From Acidobacteriaceae bacterium (GTDB lineage: Bacteria; Acidobacteriota; Terriglobia; Terriglobales; Acidobacteriaceae), in contig PLDC01000025.1 in NCBI GenBank assembly GCA_003134995.1, positions 505,198 through 551,661 of the forward strand: a stretch of DNA of 46,464 nt, written 5' to 3'. Both the position numbers and the translations under genes were made by a program. Each line of letters begins with the position of its first letter. Positions within the stretch are counted from its first letter, which is position 1. Under the pieces are notes generated by a model, which searched no databases, was not told the origin of the DNA, and was given only the letters and a program-made list of their open reading frames with translations. This document shows, in pieces, positions 24,128 through 33,186 of the stretch.

Positions 24128-24622
24128 TCAAAGCTTGCCCAGGAAATCAATAACCTCCGGCGCCGTCCAATCCACCGCTCCAATAAACTTCCGCCGCACC
24201 ACGCCATTGCGGTCGATGATGTAAGTCTCGGGAAACTTCGACGTCCCATACAAGCTATTCGTTTTCTGATCCGGATCGCGCACCGTCAGCAGATTTACAT
24301 TGTGATCCTTCAGAAATCGCCGGTAGTTGCTCTCATCGACGTCGATGCTCACCGCCAGCACCGTCACGGCCTTCGACTGCATGCGCTGTTGCATCCGCAC
24401 CAGTGACGGCATCTCCTCGACGCAGGGCAAACACCACGTCGCCCAGAAATTCAGCACCAACACCTGCCCCTTGAATTGGCTCAGAGTAACGGTGTGCTCG
24501 GCATCGCGCACCGTGAAATCCGGAGCCGCCGATCCCACGCGCGGCGGACGGCTCCCGCCGTAGCATCCAGAAAGCACCGAAATAATAAGGACGACTGCAA
24601 TCGCGCCCGAAAAACGAAGCAT
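24128..24622 (-). CDS. TlpA/ResA-like thioredoxin-fold lipoprotein
   Basis: A 164-residue periplasmic thiol-disulfide oxidoreductase. The start at 24622 gives MLRFSGAIAVVLIISVLSGC, a lipoprotein signal with lipobox LSGC (Cys20). The thioredoxin domain (AlkC/TSA-Redoxin type) begins at APDFTVRD and has the active site WCLPC in NFWATWCLPCVEEMP. A cis-proline motif KFPETYIID follows. The family serves cytochrome c maturation or general periplasmic reduction, and the partner is not evident. It is divergent from the glycosyltransferase gene, 34 bp apart. Confidence 0.9.
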   Translation of the reverse strand: MLRFSGAIAVVLIISVLSGCYGGSRPPRVGSAAPDFTVRDAEHTVTLSQFKGQVLVLNFWATWCLPCVEEMPSLVRMQQRMQSKAVTVLAVSIDVDESNYRRFLKDHNVNLLTVRDPDQKTNSLYGTSKFPETYIIDRNGVVRRKFIGAVDWTAPEVIDFLGKL

Positions 24623-24656
24623 GCCTCGCACCCAGCTATAATAGTGGATTCCACCT

Positions 24657-25766
24657 ATGCCTGCGACATCCCTAGCTCCCGGGCGGCCAACAGTGTCGGT
24701 GATCGTGCCGGCGCGCAATGAAGAAGCATGCCTGGCCGCGTGTCTTCAGTCCATCCTCGCGCAGAGCGGAGTCGCCTTCGAAATCATCGTAGTCGATGAT
24801 CACTCCACCGACCGCACCCGCGAGATCGCTCAATCTTTCGCCGGCCCGCAGCCGCCCGCGAATCCACAAATCGAAGTCCGAATCATCGAAGCCGGCCCGC
24901 TCCCCGCAGGTTGGACCGGAAAGAACAACGCCGTGAATGCCGGATCCCAAGCCGCTCGCGGTGAATGGCTGCTCTTCACCGACGCCGACACTATCCATGC
25001 GACCGGTTCGCTAGCCCGCAGCCTCGAAGAAGCGAAGCGCCAAGGCGCAGCCCTGCTCTCGTATTCGCCAGAGCAAATCGTGAAGAGTTTTTGGGAGAAA
25101 GCCACAATGCCGGTGATCTTCGCCGAACTGGCCACGAGCTTTCGCCCATCGCAGGTAAGCGATCCAAAATCTACCGCGGCCGCCGCCAACGGCCAATACA
25201 TCCTGATCACGCGCGAGGCCTACGACGCAGTCGGAGGACACGCCGCCATCGCCAACAATCTTCTCGAAGACGTAGCCCTAGCCCGCGCAGTAAAGCGCTC
25301 CGGCCGCAAAATTTTCTTCCGCTACGGTGGCGACGCCGTCCACACCCGCATGTATCGCAGCTTCGCCCAACTCCGCGAAGGCTGGACCAAAAATCTAGCG
25401 CTCCTGTTCCCGTCACCAGCAAGACTGGCAGCGACGCGCAGCCTAGAGTTCGTCCTGATAATAGCGAGCCTGGCAATCAGCCTGATCAACGCCCTCAGAG
25501 GACGCCGAGCGTCCGCGGCAGCGGCAGCAATACTCTGTGTGATCCTGTATGGGCTCCTTCTCGCAAGAATCCGCCGCGCACACTTTCGCTGGGACGCAAA
25601 CATCCTGTCCCTGCTAGGTCTCCCACTGTTCTCATATCTGTTGCTAAGCTCAAAGAGCGCCCACGAAAAAGGCAACGTCCCCTGGAAGGGCCGCAAATAT
25701 TCGGATGCGCCCACTCTTCAACTGAGAACTGAGAACCGAGAACTGAGAACTGAGAACTGGTTCCTA
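24657..25766 (+). CDS. Family 2 glycosyltransferase, membrane-bound
   Basis: About 370 residues up to the next gene. The GT-A domain begins VSVIVPARNEEACLAACLQS; VVDDHSTD and LLFTDADT are the nucleotide- and metal-binding motifs. YDAVGGHAA, LLEDVALARAV and QLREGWTKN follow, and several hydrophobic segments close the protein (about 265-340). The pattern resembles the HpnB/CrtQ-like GT2 group that acts on lipid acceptors; the substrate is unknown. The frame has no stop before the PTPS gene: it runs through a heptamer array at 25721-25760 and into 25767-26177 in phase, giving a 506-residue open frame. I treat the two as separate genes that lost their stop, but a true fusion is possible. Confidence 0.8.
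25721..25760. repeat. Heptamer tandem array between glycosyltransferase and PTPS
   Basis: Five units of 7 bp: ACTGAGA, ACTGAGA, ACCGAGA, ACTGAGA, ACTGAGA, then ACTGG. It ends 6 bases before the PTPS ATG. The 35-bp unit block is not a multiple of three, so its size decides whether the upstream frame stays open. Confidence 0.9.
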
Positions 25767-26177
25767 ATGGTCTACCTAACCCGCAAAGCAGAATTTTCCG
25801 CATCGCACGTCTACCACAATCCGGAGTTCACTCCGGAAGAGAACCGCCGCGTCTTCGGCAAATGCAACAACCCTAACGGCCACGGCCACAATTACACTCT
25901 CGAAGTCACAGTAAAAGGCGAAGTAGACGCGCGCTCCGGATTCGTAGTCGACCTCAAGCAACTAAAAGAAGTAATGCACCGCGAAGTCCTCGACGCCATG
26001 GACCATCGCTTCCTAAACAAAGAAGTTCCCGAATTCCTGCACCACATACCCACGACAGAAAACATTGCAATAGCAATCTGGCAGCGACTAGTAACCAAGC
26101 TAGAAACCGCAAAGCTGCACCGAGTCCGAGTCTACGAAACCCCAGACCTGTTCGTAGATTTCTACGGAGAAGCATGA
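25767..26177 (+). CDS. 6-pyruvoyltetrahydropterin synthase / QueD-like, copy 1
   Basis: A 136-residue protein of the PTPS/QueD family, which converts 7,8-dihydroneopterin triphosphate. Zinc ligands are H14 (FSASH), H39 and H41 (GHGHNY). The Cys of the PTPS type is kept as C33 (FGKCNNPNGHGHNY), and MDHRFLN and PTTENIA complete the active site. No Shine-Dalgarno is visible before ATG 25767, and the frame is open into the upstream glycosyltransferase. GKCNNPNGHGHNY is the form found in animal-type PTPS. With PTPS copy 2, FolE and an SDR downstream it suggests tetrahydropterin synthesis rather than queuosine, though QueD function cannot be excluded. Confidence 0.88.
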   Translation: MVYLTRKAEFSASHVYHNPEFTPEENRRVFGKCNNPNGHGHNYTLEVTVKGEVDARSGFVVDLKQLKEVMHREVLDAMDHRFLNKEVPEFLHHIPTTENIAIAIWQRLVTKLETAKLHRVRVYETPDLFVDFYGEA

Positions 26178-26186
26178 ACTCAACGA

Positions 26187-26227
26187 TTTACCCCGTGAAA
26201 CCCCGTGACCTCCGTGGTAAAGGTTTG
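26187..26227. repeat. Dispersed intergenic repeat, copy 1
   Basis: TTTACCCCGTGAAACCCCG followed by TGACCTCCGTGGTAAAGG. Related copies lie at 28226-28267 and 30161-30194. Confidence 0.8.
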
Positions 26228-26256
26228 GTCTTTGACTCGAACCCGCAGGCACCGAA

Positions 26257-26673
26257 ATGAAAGCCCACCTCTCACGCCGCTACTTGTTCTCAGCATCCCA
26301 CCGCCTGCACAGCGAAGCCATGTCAAAAGAAGAGAACCAGTCAACCTACGGCAAATGCAACAACCCATACGGCCATGGCCACAACTACATAGTCCAAGTA
26401 ACGGTAAGCGGCCAGGTCGACGAAAAAACCGGCATGGTCTGCAACCTAACCGATCTCGACAGCTTCATCGAAAGGGAAGTGCTAGCCCGGTACGATCACG
26501 AAAACCTAAACACGCTCCCAGAATTCTCCCAGCAAGTCCCCACCACAGAAAATCTCTGCATCCATATCTACGAAATAGTGCAGCGCAGCTTCCACCACGC
26601 GCATCTTGAAAGAGTAAGGATAGAAGAGACGATGATGAACTCCTTCGAATACGCAGGCGAAGGAAAGAATTGA
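26257..26673 (+). CDS. 6-pyruvoyltetrahydropterin synthase / QueD-like, copy 2
   Basis: A 138-residue PTPS paralogue of copy 1 (zinc ligands H15, H40, H42; C34 in [21 protein letters not shown] kept). It differs enough across its length that it is an old duplication rather than a recent tandem copy. It lies 79 bp after copy 1, separated by a dispersed repeat, and 49 bp before folE. Two PTPS genes beside folE may divide labour, for example one for biopterin and one for another pterin, but this is speculative. Confidence 0.9.
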   Translation: MKAHLSRRYLFSASHRLHSEAMSKEENQSTYGKCNNPYGHGHNYIVQVTVSGQVDEKTGMVCNLTDLDSFIEREVLARYDHENLNTLPEFSQQVPTTENLCIHIYEIVQRSFHHAHLERVRIEETMMNSFEYAGEGKN

Positions 26674-26680
26674 TTTTGAT

Positions 26681-26720
26681 GCTCAATCGCCAAATCACAA
26701 ATTCGCACAATCGCTCAATA
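26681..26720. repeat. Degenerate octamer tandem array before folE
   Basis: Five 8-bp units: GCTCAATC, GCCAAATC, ACAAATTC, GCACAATC, GCTCAATA. It fills the gap between the PTPS copy 2 stop (26673) and the folE ATG (26723). Confidence 0.75.
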
Positions 26721-26722
26721 CT

Positions 26723-27322
26723 ATGAAGCCCTCAACCGAACAACCGACCCTCACCAGCGCCAGCTTCGAAGACCTAGTCCACGAAATGATAGTCCGCCTG
26801 GGCGAAGACCCGAACCGCGAAGGTCTCCAGCAAACCCCGCAAAGAGTTCACAAGTCCTTGCAATTCCTGACCCGCGGCTACACCGAAGATCCCGAAGCCC
26901 TGCTCAAAGGCGCGCTCTTCACCGTCGATTACGACGAAATGGTCATCGTCAAAGACATAGAAATGTTCAGCCTCTGCGAGCACCATCTGCTGCCATTCTT
27001 CGGCAAAGTGCACGTAGCCTACATCCCAAACGGCAAGGTCATCGGACTAAGCAAAGTCCCGCGCCTGATCGAACTCTTCTCCCGCCGCCTGCAAATTCAA
27101 GAGCGCCTCACCACACAAATCGCCGAAACCATCCAAAAAGTAATCGAGCCCCAAGGAGTAGCCGTAGTAATCGAAGCGCGCCACTTGTGCATGATGATGC
27201 GCGGAGTAGAAAAACAGCATTCCGCCGCCGTAACGTCCTCCATGCTAGGCTGCTTCCGCAACGAAAACGAAACCCGCCAGGAGTTCCTTTCGCTGATCCG
27301 CCAGCGCCCAAACGGCGTTTAG
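26723..27322 (+). CDS. folE: GTP cyclohydrolase I
   Basis: A 199-residue enzyme that converts GTP to 7,8-dihydroneopterin triphosphate, the entry to folate and biopterin. Zinc ligands are C85 and H88 in [13 protein letters not shown], and C156 in [29 protein letters not shown] and [11 protein letters not shown] are family hallmarks, and the length is normal. Directly upstream are two PTPS paralogues that use its product, and an SDR follows, so these genes probably act in one pterin route. Confidence 0.97.
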   Translation: MKPSTEQPTLTSASFEDLVHEMIVRLGEDPNREGLQQTPQRVHKSLQFLTRGYTEDPEALLKGALFTVDYDEMVIVKDIEMFSLCEHHLLPFFGKVHVAYIPNGKVIGLSKVPRLIELFSRRLQIQERLTTQIAETIQKVIEPQGVAVVIEARHLCMMMRGVEKQHSAAVTSSMLGCFRNENETRQEFLSLIRQRPNGV

Positions 27323-27370
27323 CTCGGAGAGCTTCTGAGAATTAAGTCTGGATCAAATTAACTGTGGGTG

Positions 27371-27403
27371 CCCCATTTCTCGCGTCCTTTGCGAGAAGTG
27401 GGG
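27371..27403. repeat. Inverted repeat after folE, possible terminator
   Basis: CCCCATTTCTCGC pairs with GCGAGAAGTGGGG at 12 of 13 positions. A related sequence, TTTCTCGCAACGGACGCGAG followed by AAGTGGGGCACCC, occurs near 45485-45515. It belongs to a dispersed intergenic family and may act as a terminator for folE. Confidence 0.55.
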
Positions 27404-27479
27404 ATTTCCAACGGCGGCCACTGTGGTTCTGCCTTTGATCTTGTCTTTGATTCCGTTCCAGATTCAGTAATATAAATCC

Positions 27480-28214
27480 GTGCAGAAAAAAACTTCCACC
27501 CAACAACTCAACAACCAAACAGCCCTGATCACCGGAGCCACGCGCGGCATAGGCCGAGCCATAGCCAAAGCCCTAGCCGAGCAAAACTGCAATCTAGTTC
27601 TAACCGGACGCGACCACCTAGCTCTACGCCGCATCAGCAGGGAACTGTCCTCCACGAAAATTAAAATCCTCACTCACTTTTGCGACGTGCGCGACCCCCA
27701 ACAAGTCAACGATCTTTTCCGCGCCATCCGCAAACAATTCAAACGCCTCGATATTCTCATCAACAACGCCGGAATAGCCCATCCCAACTTCACAGTAGAC
27801 AAACTCCCCCTGCAACTCTGGCAAGACGTAATCGCCACCAACCTGACCGGAATGTTTCTAGTAACTCAAGCCGCGCTGCCGACAATGAAGCGCGGCGGCA
27901 CCATCGTCAACAATCTCTCCATCGCAGCCACCCGCGTCTTCGCCGGATCAGCCGCCTATGCCGCCTCCAAACACGGAGCCTTAGGCCTAACCAACACGTT
28001 ACGAGAAGAATTACGTCCAAAAGGAATCCGCGTAATCGCCCTGCAACCCGGAGCCACCAACACCGACATCTGGAATACTTTCTGGCCCCAAGTCCCAAGA
28101 AAAAAGATGATGTCCCCAGCCACCATAGCCACAGCAGTACTAAACGCAATCCAACTCCCCCCGAACGCCACAGTGGAATCAGTAGAGATTCTCCCAACAG
28201 CTGGAGTTTTATAG
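27480..28214 (+). CDS. Short-chain dehydrogenase/reductase, possible sepiapterin reductase
   Basis: A 244-residue classical SDR using NAD(P)H. The Rossmann motif TGATRGIG is at residues 18-25, then NNAG, a catalytic Ser in NLSIAA, and YAASK with the Tyr/Lys pair. It starts at GTG 27480 without a clear Shine-Dalgarno. SDRs of this type include 3-oxoacyl-ACP reductases and sepiapterin reductases. Its position after folE and two PTPS genes raises the possibility of the last step of tetrahydrobiopterin synthesis, but sequence alone cannot decide this. Confidence 0.85.
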   Translation: MQKKTSTQQLNNQTALITGATRGIGRAIAKALAEQNCNLVLTGRDHLALRRISRELSSTKIKILTHFCDVRDPQQVNDLFRAIRKQFKRLDILINNAGIAHPNFTVDKLPLQLWQDVIATNLTGMFLVTQAALPTMKRGGTIVNNLSIAATRVFAGSAAYAASKHGALGLTNTLREELRPKGIRVIALQPGATNTDIWNTFWPQVPRKKMMSPATIATAVLNAIQLPPNATVESVEILPTAGVL

Positions 28215-28225
28215 GAAAACTAAGG

Positions 28226-28267
28226 TTTACCCCGTGTAACCCCGTGCCCCCCGTGGTTAAAGTGTTT
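28226..28267. repeat. Dispersed intergenic repeat, copy 2
   Basis: TTTACCCCGTGTAACCCCGT then GCCCCCCGTGGTTAAAG. Same family as 26187 and 30161. Confidence 0.8.
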
Positions 28268-28357
28268 GTTCTTGCCGAAGCCGCATTCACACGTTTACAC
28301 AAAAAGATTTTCCCGCTAAGATTGCGTCGCCCAAAAGACAATCCAAGGAGAGCCACC

Positions 28358-28927
28358 ATGAGCAAATCCCCGTTCCTAGCCGCGGCCCTGTTAGCCGCAG
28401 CGATAGCCGCAATGCCCGCCCAAGCACAAGACAAAAAAGAACCCGCCGTAAAGCCCGCTGACAGTCCCTCCAAAGTCCTCCTCGACACCTGGAACGACGT
28501 CGGCCGCAAGCTAATCGCGATGGCCGAAGATTTTCCCGAGGACAAATACGACTTCAAGCCCACACCCGCCCAGCGCACCTTTGCCGACCAACTGCTCCAC
28601 GCCGCCGGAGCAAATTATTTCTTCATCAATCCCGCCATGGGCAAGCCGGCCCCGAAAGAAGAAGATCCCAAACGCGCCGACTACAAAGCCAAGGCCGACA
28701 TCGTAGCCTTCGTCAAGAAAAGTTTCGCCGACGGCGCAGCCGTCATCAAATCCAAAGGCGACAAAGGAATGTCCGACCTCCTGGTCGATCCCTTCGCCCA
28801 CCAGCAGATGCGAGTCCTCGACATGGCCTACGGCTTCATCGAGCACTCCGGCGAACACTACGGCCAGCTAGCCGTCTACTATCGCGTGGCTGGCCTGGTC
28901 CCCCCGGAGTCCAGGCCCAAGAAATAG
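28358..28927 (+). CDS. Secreted DinB-family protein
   Basis: A 189-residue protein with AAGGAG at 28345-28350 before ATG 28358. The signal peptide MSKSPFLAAALLAAAIAAMP ends at AQAQ, so it is exported. The mature part fits the DinB/YfiT four-helix bundle: LLDTWNDVGRKLI, LLHAAGANYFF, and FIEHSGEHYGQL with the metal-binding histidines (HSGEH). DinB proteins are often thiol-dependent metalloenzymes, and the activity here is unknown. It stands alone, with a dispersed repeat upstream. Confidence 0.88.
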   Translation: MSKSPFLAAALLAAAIAAMPAQAQDKKEPAVKPADSPSKVLLDTWNDVGRKLIAMAEDFPEDKYDFKPTPAQRTFADQLLHAAGANYFFINPAMGKPAPKEEDPKRADYKAKADIVAFVKKSFADGAAVIKSKGDKGMSDLLVDPFAHQQMRVLDMAYGFIEHSGEHYGQLAVYYRVAGLVPPESRPKK

Positions 28928-29088
28928 GGGGATTGCGGCTCAAAGGGATTTCAGCTCATCAACTTCTGTCATTCCGACCGCAGGCGGAGCGCCAGCGACG
29001 GCGCAGTGGAGGAACTGCTTCCTCTTCCGCCGGCAACCTGCCCATGTGGGTCGTGGTCCTTGGCGTGATGGGAACGCGAAGTCGCGCC
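28928..29088. repeat. Intergenic copy of a TGTCATTCCGA-type dispersed element
   Basis: Contains CTGTCATTCCGACCGCAGG, then GGCGCAGTGGAGGAACTGCT. Similar word order occurs at 21106-21143 and, inverted, at 45340-45380. It is probably a genome-wide intergenic repeat. Confidence 0.45.
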
Positions 29089-30048
29089 CTAATGCAATCG
29101 TTTCCAGTCGGAAAGGTAGGCACCCTCCACCAGGTACATTACGATCTCGGGACTGTTGCGCGACAGCGTCGTGCGGTATTTCACAATTCCCTGGAAAGTC
29201 TCTTGGATGAAGTAATACGTCTTGCCCGCCTCGAAATCCATGCCCAATCCGCTCGCGTTTTCAGACTGTGAGATGAGGAAATATTTTCCAGGATCGACAT
29301 ACGCGATGCTGTAAGTGCCTGCCTTGTTTACGGCGATGACCTTGCCATTGGCATGCAGCTTGAACTGGTTTCCCCACCCGGCGAACCGCGCCGGCAGCGT
29401 CGGGCAGACGACAACCGTTGCCTGGTCCGGCTTTTCCTCAGGCAACGGATGAGCCGCCCTATCCAGCTTCATCGAATGCTTGGACTTCCACTCCGCAATA
29501 CGGCTCTTATCAACGTCACCGTACTTGTCGACGATCGGTTCGCCCTTTTCCGGATAATCCGCAATCGTCACGCGTTCGCCAAACAGACTTTCGGCTTTGG
29601 CCGTCGCCTTTTTGCATTTGTCTTCCGGCAATACCAGTAGCACTTTCTCCGCATGATCCCCTTGCTTGTACTCCAGGTAAAGCCACCGATCATGCACAGG
29701 AATGCTCGCAGCCACTGCGGCCCCGAGCGGACTCAATGCGTTAAGCGCCAGCGCTCCTGCACCCGCGTTCATATGGGCATCCGAATCGAAAACCACTTTT
29801 GTAATGTCAGAGTAGGGAACCGCGAAATTATCGGCCGGCTCACCCCGGAACGTCAGTTGCTGAGCGTCATCGTCGAAACTAAGAACGCCGAACTTATCCA
29901 CCAACTCGCGCTTCTCTGCGCTCTTGTGCCGGCGAAGTTTGACTTCATCAAACTTAGTAGTTCCTGAAAAGAGGAATGAGGAGCCGCCGAACAAGAAGAT
30001 GAACAAGAAGACGAACAAGAAAATGGCCCGGTGCGCCAGCTTTCCCAT
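29089..30048 (-). CDS. Membrane-anchored or secreted DUF2846-like protein
   Basis: A 319-residue product. The start at 30048 is chosen because AAAGGAGGAAC directly precedes the ATG. The N-terminus MGKLAHRAIFLFVFLFIFLF is a signal or anchor. A middle region (DNFAVPYSDITKVVFDSDAH) looks like a small PH-like or beta-rich domain. The C-terminal part (KAGTYSIAYVDPGKYFLIS, FEAGKTYYFIQETF) resembles DUF2846 lipoprotein domains. Function is unknown. No operon partner lies within 150 bp. Confidence 0.75.
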   Translation of the reverse strand: MGKLAHRAIFLFVFLFIFLFGGSSFLFSGTTKFDEVKLRRHKSAEKRELVDKFGVLSFDDDAQQLTFRGEPADNFAVPYSDITKVVFDSDAHMNAGAGALALNALSPLGAAVAASIPVHDRWLYLEYKQGDHAEKVLLVLPEDKCKKATAKAESLFGERVTIADYPEKGEPIVDKYGDVDKSRIAEWKSKHSMKLDRAAHPLPEEKPDQATVVVCPTLPARFAGWGNQFKLHANGKVIAVNKAGTYSIAYVDPGKYFLISQSENASGLGMDFEAGKTYYFIQETFQGIVKYRTTLSRNSPEIVMYLVEGAYLSDWKRLH

Positions 30049-30374
30049 GTTCCTCCTTTGCGGTCTAACTCGGAATGTTTTTTTAAACCCAAAGAACCGC
30101 TCCATACTACGCCGTTTGCATTGCACGTGAATCGCCTCAACTCGAAAACGGCGAACGAGGTTTACCCCGTGTAACCCCGTGGTTAAAGATTTTGTTTTTC
30201 GAATCCAAACCGCCCGCTTGCGACAGTCATCCTCCCGAGTTTCACGTTTCCGGAAATAGTATTCCAGAGATTTCCTTCGAGCAGATCAGTGTCAGCGCAG
30301 CCCTGTTATCAAGTTAGTTTCGACGAAGCGGCGTGCTGGTAGATAAGCAAGCAAGGGATGGTACGCTCGGAATC
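30049..30374. other. Divergent intergenic region before the slipin gene
   Basis: About 326 bp between two divergent genes. It holds the third copy of the dispersed repeat (30161-30194). No gene was found. Confidence 0.5.
30161..30194. repeat. Dispersed intergenic repeat, copy 3
   Basis: TTTACCCCGTGTAACCCCGT followed by GGTTAAAGATTTTG, a shortened version of the copies at 26187 and 28226. Confidence 0.8.
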
Positions 30375-31157
30375 ATGGAAATAGCCTGGAGTCTGTTAGC
30401 TCTTGTCATATCGGCAATCCTAATTTCGGGACTTCGGATTGCCAGGGAATACCAACGTGCTGTCGTGTTTCGATTAGGCCGCTACAACGGTTTGCGCGGA
30501 CCAGGGTTGTTCTGGCTAATTCCGCTTGGCATTGAAAACGAAACTCGCATTGATCTTCGCATCGTCACCAATCCCATCGAACAACAAGAGACCATCACGC
30601 GAGACAGCGTGACGGTGAAAGTAAACGCCGTGCTTTGGTTTCGGGTCGATGACCCGAAAAAGGCCGTGCTTATGGTGGAGAGCTTTCGCTCTGCCGTGCA
30701 GCAGGTGGCCCTGACCAGCCTGCGTAATGTAATTGGCCAGCACGATCTTGATGAAGTATTGAAGGAACGCGACAAGATCAACGCTCTGCTCAAGAAGAAT
30801 GTGCGCGAGAACACCACCCCCTGGGGAGTTACAGTCGAATTGCTGGAGATGAAGGACGTTGAAATTCCGCAGGAGATGCAACGCGTAATGGCAATGGAAG
30901 CGGAAGCGATGCGGGAAAAACGTGCTCGCATCATCAAAGCCGAGGCCGAACTGGAAGCATCACAGAAACTGGCCGACGCCGCACGGTTGATGGTCGGAAA
31001 CCCAGCAGCACTTGAATTGCGCCGAATGCAGATGGTTGCCGAGGTGGGTGCGGAAAACAACAGCACCACAGTGATTATGATGCCAGCAGACTTTGTGCAT
31101 GTGGCGGGCAGTCTAACCAAATTCCTGGAGGGAAAGGGCAACTTCAAGACTGAGTAG
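30375..31157 (+). CDS. SPFH/stomatin-family membrane protein (slipin)
   Basis: A 260-residue protein from ATG 30375. One N-terminal membrane segment (MEIAWSLLALVISAILISGL) is followed by the SPFH domain: EYQRAVVFRLGRYNGLRGPG, TRDSVTVKVNAVLWFRV, and the helical tail (MEAEAMREKRARIIKAEAEL). Slipins scaffold membrane microdomains and often pair with a NfeD-type protease. No NfeD gene is adjacent here. The longer upstream frame (from 30333) lacks a better start. Confidence 0.93.
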   Translation: MEIAWSLLALVISAILISGLRIAREYQRAVVFRLGRYNGLRGPGLFWLIPLGIENETRIDLRIVTNPIEQQETITRDSVTVKVNAVLWFRVDDPKKAVLMVESFRSAVQQVALTSLRNVIGQHDLDEVLKERDKINALLKKNVRENTTPWGVTVELLEMKDVEIPQEMQRVMAMEAEAMREKRARIIKAEAELEASQKLADAARLMVGNPAALELRRMQMVAEVGAENNSTTVIMMPADFVHVAGSLTKFLEGKGNFKTE

Positions 31158-31347
31158 TCAAAGAACCAACCTACTTTAACTTCAGATCAATGCCCGAAAT
31201 GGCCTGACAACGCCAGTTGACAACTCTTGTGGAAGCAGGTCGGGCATGGTTGGAAGATCGCCCCTCTGCTACCGCAGTTGTGCGTACTCGGCTTTGGTTT
31301 CTTTCAGTATCGGGATGTGGAGTTTCATGTCTCCAGCGGGTTTGAGA

Positions 31348-32947
31348 CTACTGAATTTCGAACTTGGCCGACCGCCACCCGGCAGCTTGACCCATCGAAT
31401 CCGAGGCTTGTATCTCGATTCTGTAGGCGCCGCTTCCCAGTTTGCCAGTGTCAACGTTTAGCGCAATAGGGACCACGACATTCCCCGGTATGACAAAGTC
31501 GGCTACACTCTTCGGCCCCGCATTCACCTCCTCTGCTCCATCTTTCAGGTTCGTAATCTTCATCCGGAAATAAACTTCAGGGTTTCGATCTGCCAGCAAC
31601 GGATCGTAGATTTCAAAGTAGAGCGGAAGAGAACTGCTCTTCCAGATCCTTTCTTCTGGCACCGGTATGAATTGTGTCTGCTTGCTGACAAGCGGTGCTG
31701 GCACAAGAGGCAACGGTGAAACCATGGCGGCATCTCGCAAGAGCGATGAAGCATCTCGCAGAATGCCATTCGCTGCAATATCGCTCATCGCAAGCGCCTG
31801 ACTGGCAATAGCCTCCACCCGCAAAGGCATCTGCGCTTGCCCGAAATTGTGTCCATCACTTACGACAACGTGGACAACATAATCCCCGGGACGCAACTCA
31901 ACCGCAGTATTGAAACGGCTGGGAATCTGGATGGTGCCGGTCTTGGCTCCTGGGGGCGGCTCGAAACCAGTTGGATAATAGCCACGTTGGACGCATGAAT
32001 ACCTATCGCCAAATCTTGCTGCCACTTCTCCGCTTGCCTGGTAGACGACGCCTAAGACGGAGATTGCTGGGTGATTTTTGGGGCAAGGATAATCCCAGAA
32101 TCTTCGTTCCAATCTGTATTCGGTGGCAATCTGCACGGTCGCTGGTGCCTTCGGGTCATGCACCGCCACCACATAGCTGGAACTGTTCGGAGCTGACCCG
32201 GACACTGAACCCACGTCGTGCCTGGATTTATCTCCCCGTAGGGACAGAACACGAGAAGACCAAAACACAAACGCCCGGCTCATTACGTTTATCGATCCGC
32301 GTTTACCGGACCTGGCGAAGTCCTCCATTTGCACCGCGAGTTTCCCTCCATCCCCTGACGCCGTAGAATCTTCGTCGGTGTTGCAGTAGCCGCTGCGGTT
32401 CAACACCACCTCGTTGCCCCCTGCCACGACTCGAATCGTGTGACAGTCGCCGGATTGTAGAAGCGGAGGAACATATCCAATCACATAGATCGCCGACGCC
32501 TTTTCAAGTGCGAAAGAAAGAAAATTGCCCCAGGCTCCCCGGACATGAGGATAGAAAACCCATTGGCCGTTTATATCCCGCCAAGATGAGTCGAATTCTT
32601 CGAGGTAGTTGATCCTCTGCTCGGCGCCATTGTCGAAGATGCGAAAATCATTCGAGGACAAACCCTGGGCCGCGGGGCGCACAGCGAACACGTCCTTCTG
32701 GCCAGGGTGTCGCTTCAACACTTCTTCGGGAACGCTTGGCCGCATTTTTCCGAACCGAGGCTGTGACCAGAACCTGACGCGCATGGGCACGAAACATCGG
32801 CACCTCGCCCGTACCGTTATCTGTTTGAGAATGCTGATCAGCAGTTGAGGGTGCCGCCTGATCGCTTGCATTCGGCGGCTGCGCCTGCCCGATCGCAAAG
32901 CACCCTGCAAACAGGGAAGAAACAAGAATGATTCCGAGCTTAGTCAT
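31348..32947 (-). pseudogene. Frameshifted acidobacterial VWFA-like secreted protein
   Basis: The N-terminus is in one frame from ATG 32947: MTKLGIILVSSLFAGCFAIG, a signal peptide, then FRAHARQVLVTASVRKN. The rest is in another frame from about 32750: FAVRPAAQGLSSNDFRIFDN, then IYVIGYVPPLL and a long C-terminal beta-rich part ending at 31348. Joining the two restores the usual opening of this family (VTxxVRD then GLxxxDFxxxDNG). The likely shift is at the A5 run (TTTTT at 32745-32749 on the plus strand). Most of the VWA core seems absent as well. It could be a sequencing error, phase variation or decay. Confidence 0.7.
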
Positions 32948-33186
32948 GGGCGATATTTAGCGCAAGGGATTAGTCTCCCAACTTCCCAAGCGTCGCGGCG
33001 TCGTCTGGGGACTCTGGCGAAGGTAACTATAAGCAATGCCGTTAAGCACGGAGCCATTGTACCGGGAGGAACTGGGGCTTCAGAGAATTCGATCACAACG
33101 CTGGGTTCTTCCTCAACTGGTGAAACATCGCGACTTCACGCGCCATTGTCGTCGATAGCCCTCGCGTACCCCTGCCCAAAGAAGAT

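Noticed and set aside
27680..28357. Long N-terminal extension of the DinB-like protein
   Set aside because: The upstream part overlaps the SDR gene in another frame and is Arg/His-rich. ATG 28358 has a good ribosome binding site and signal peptide.
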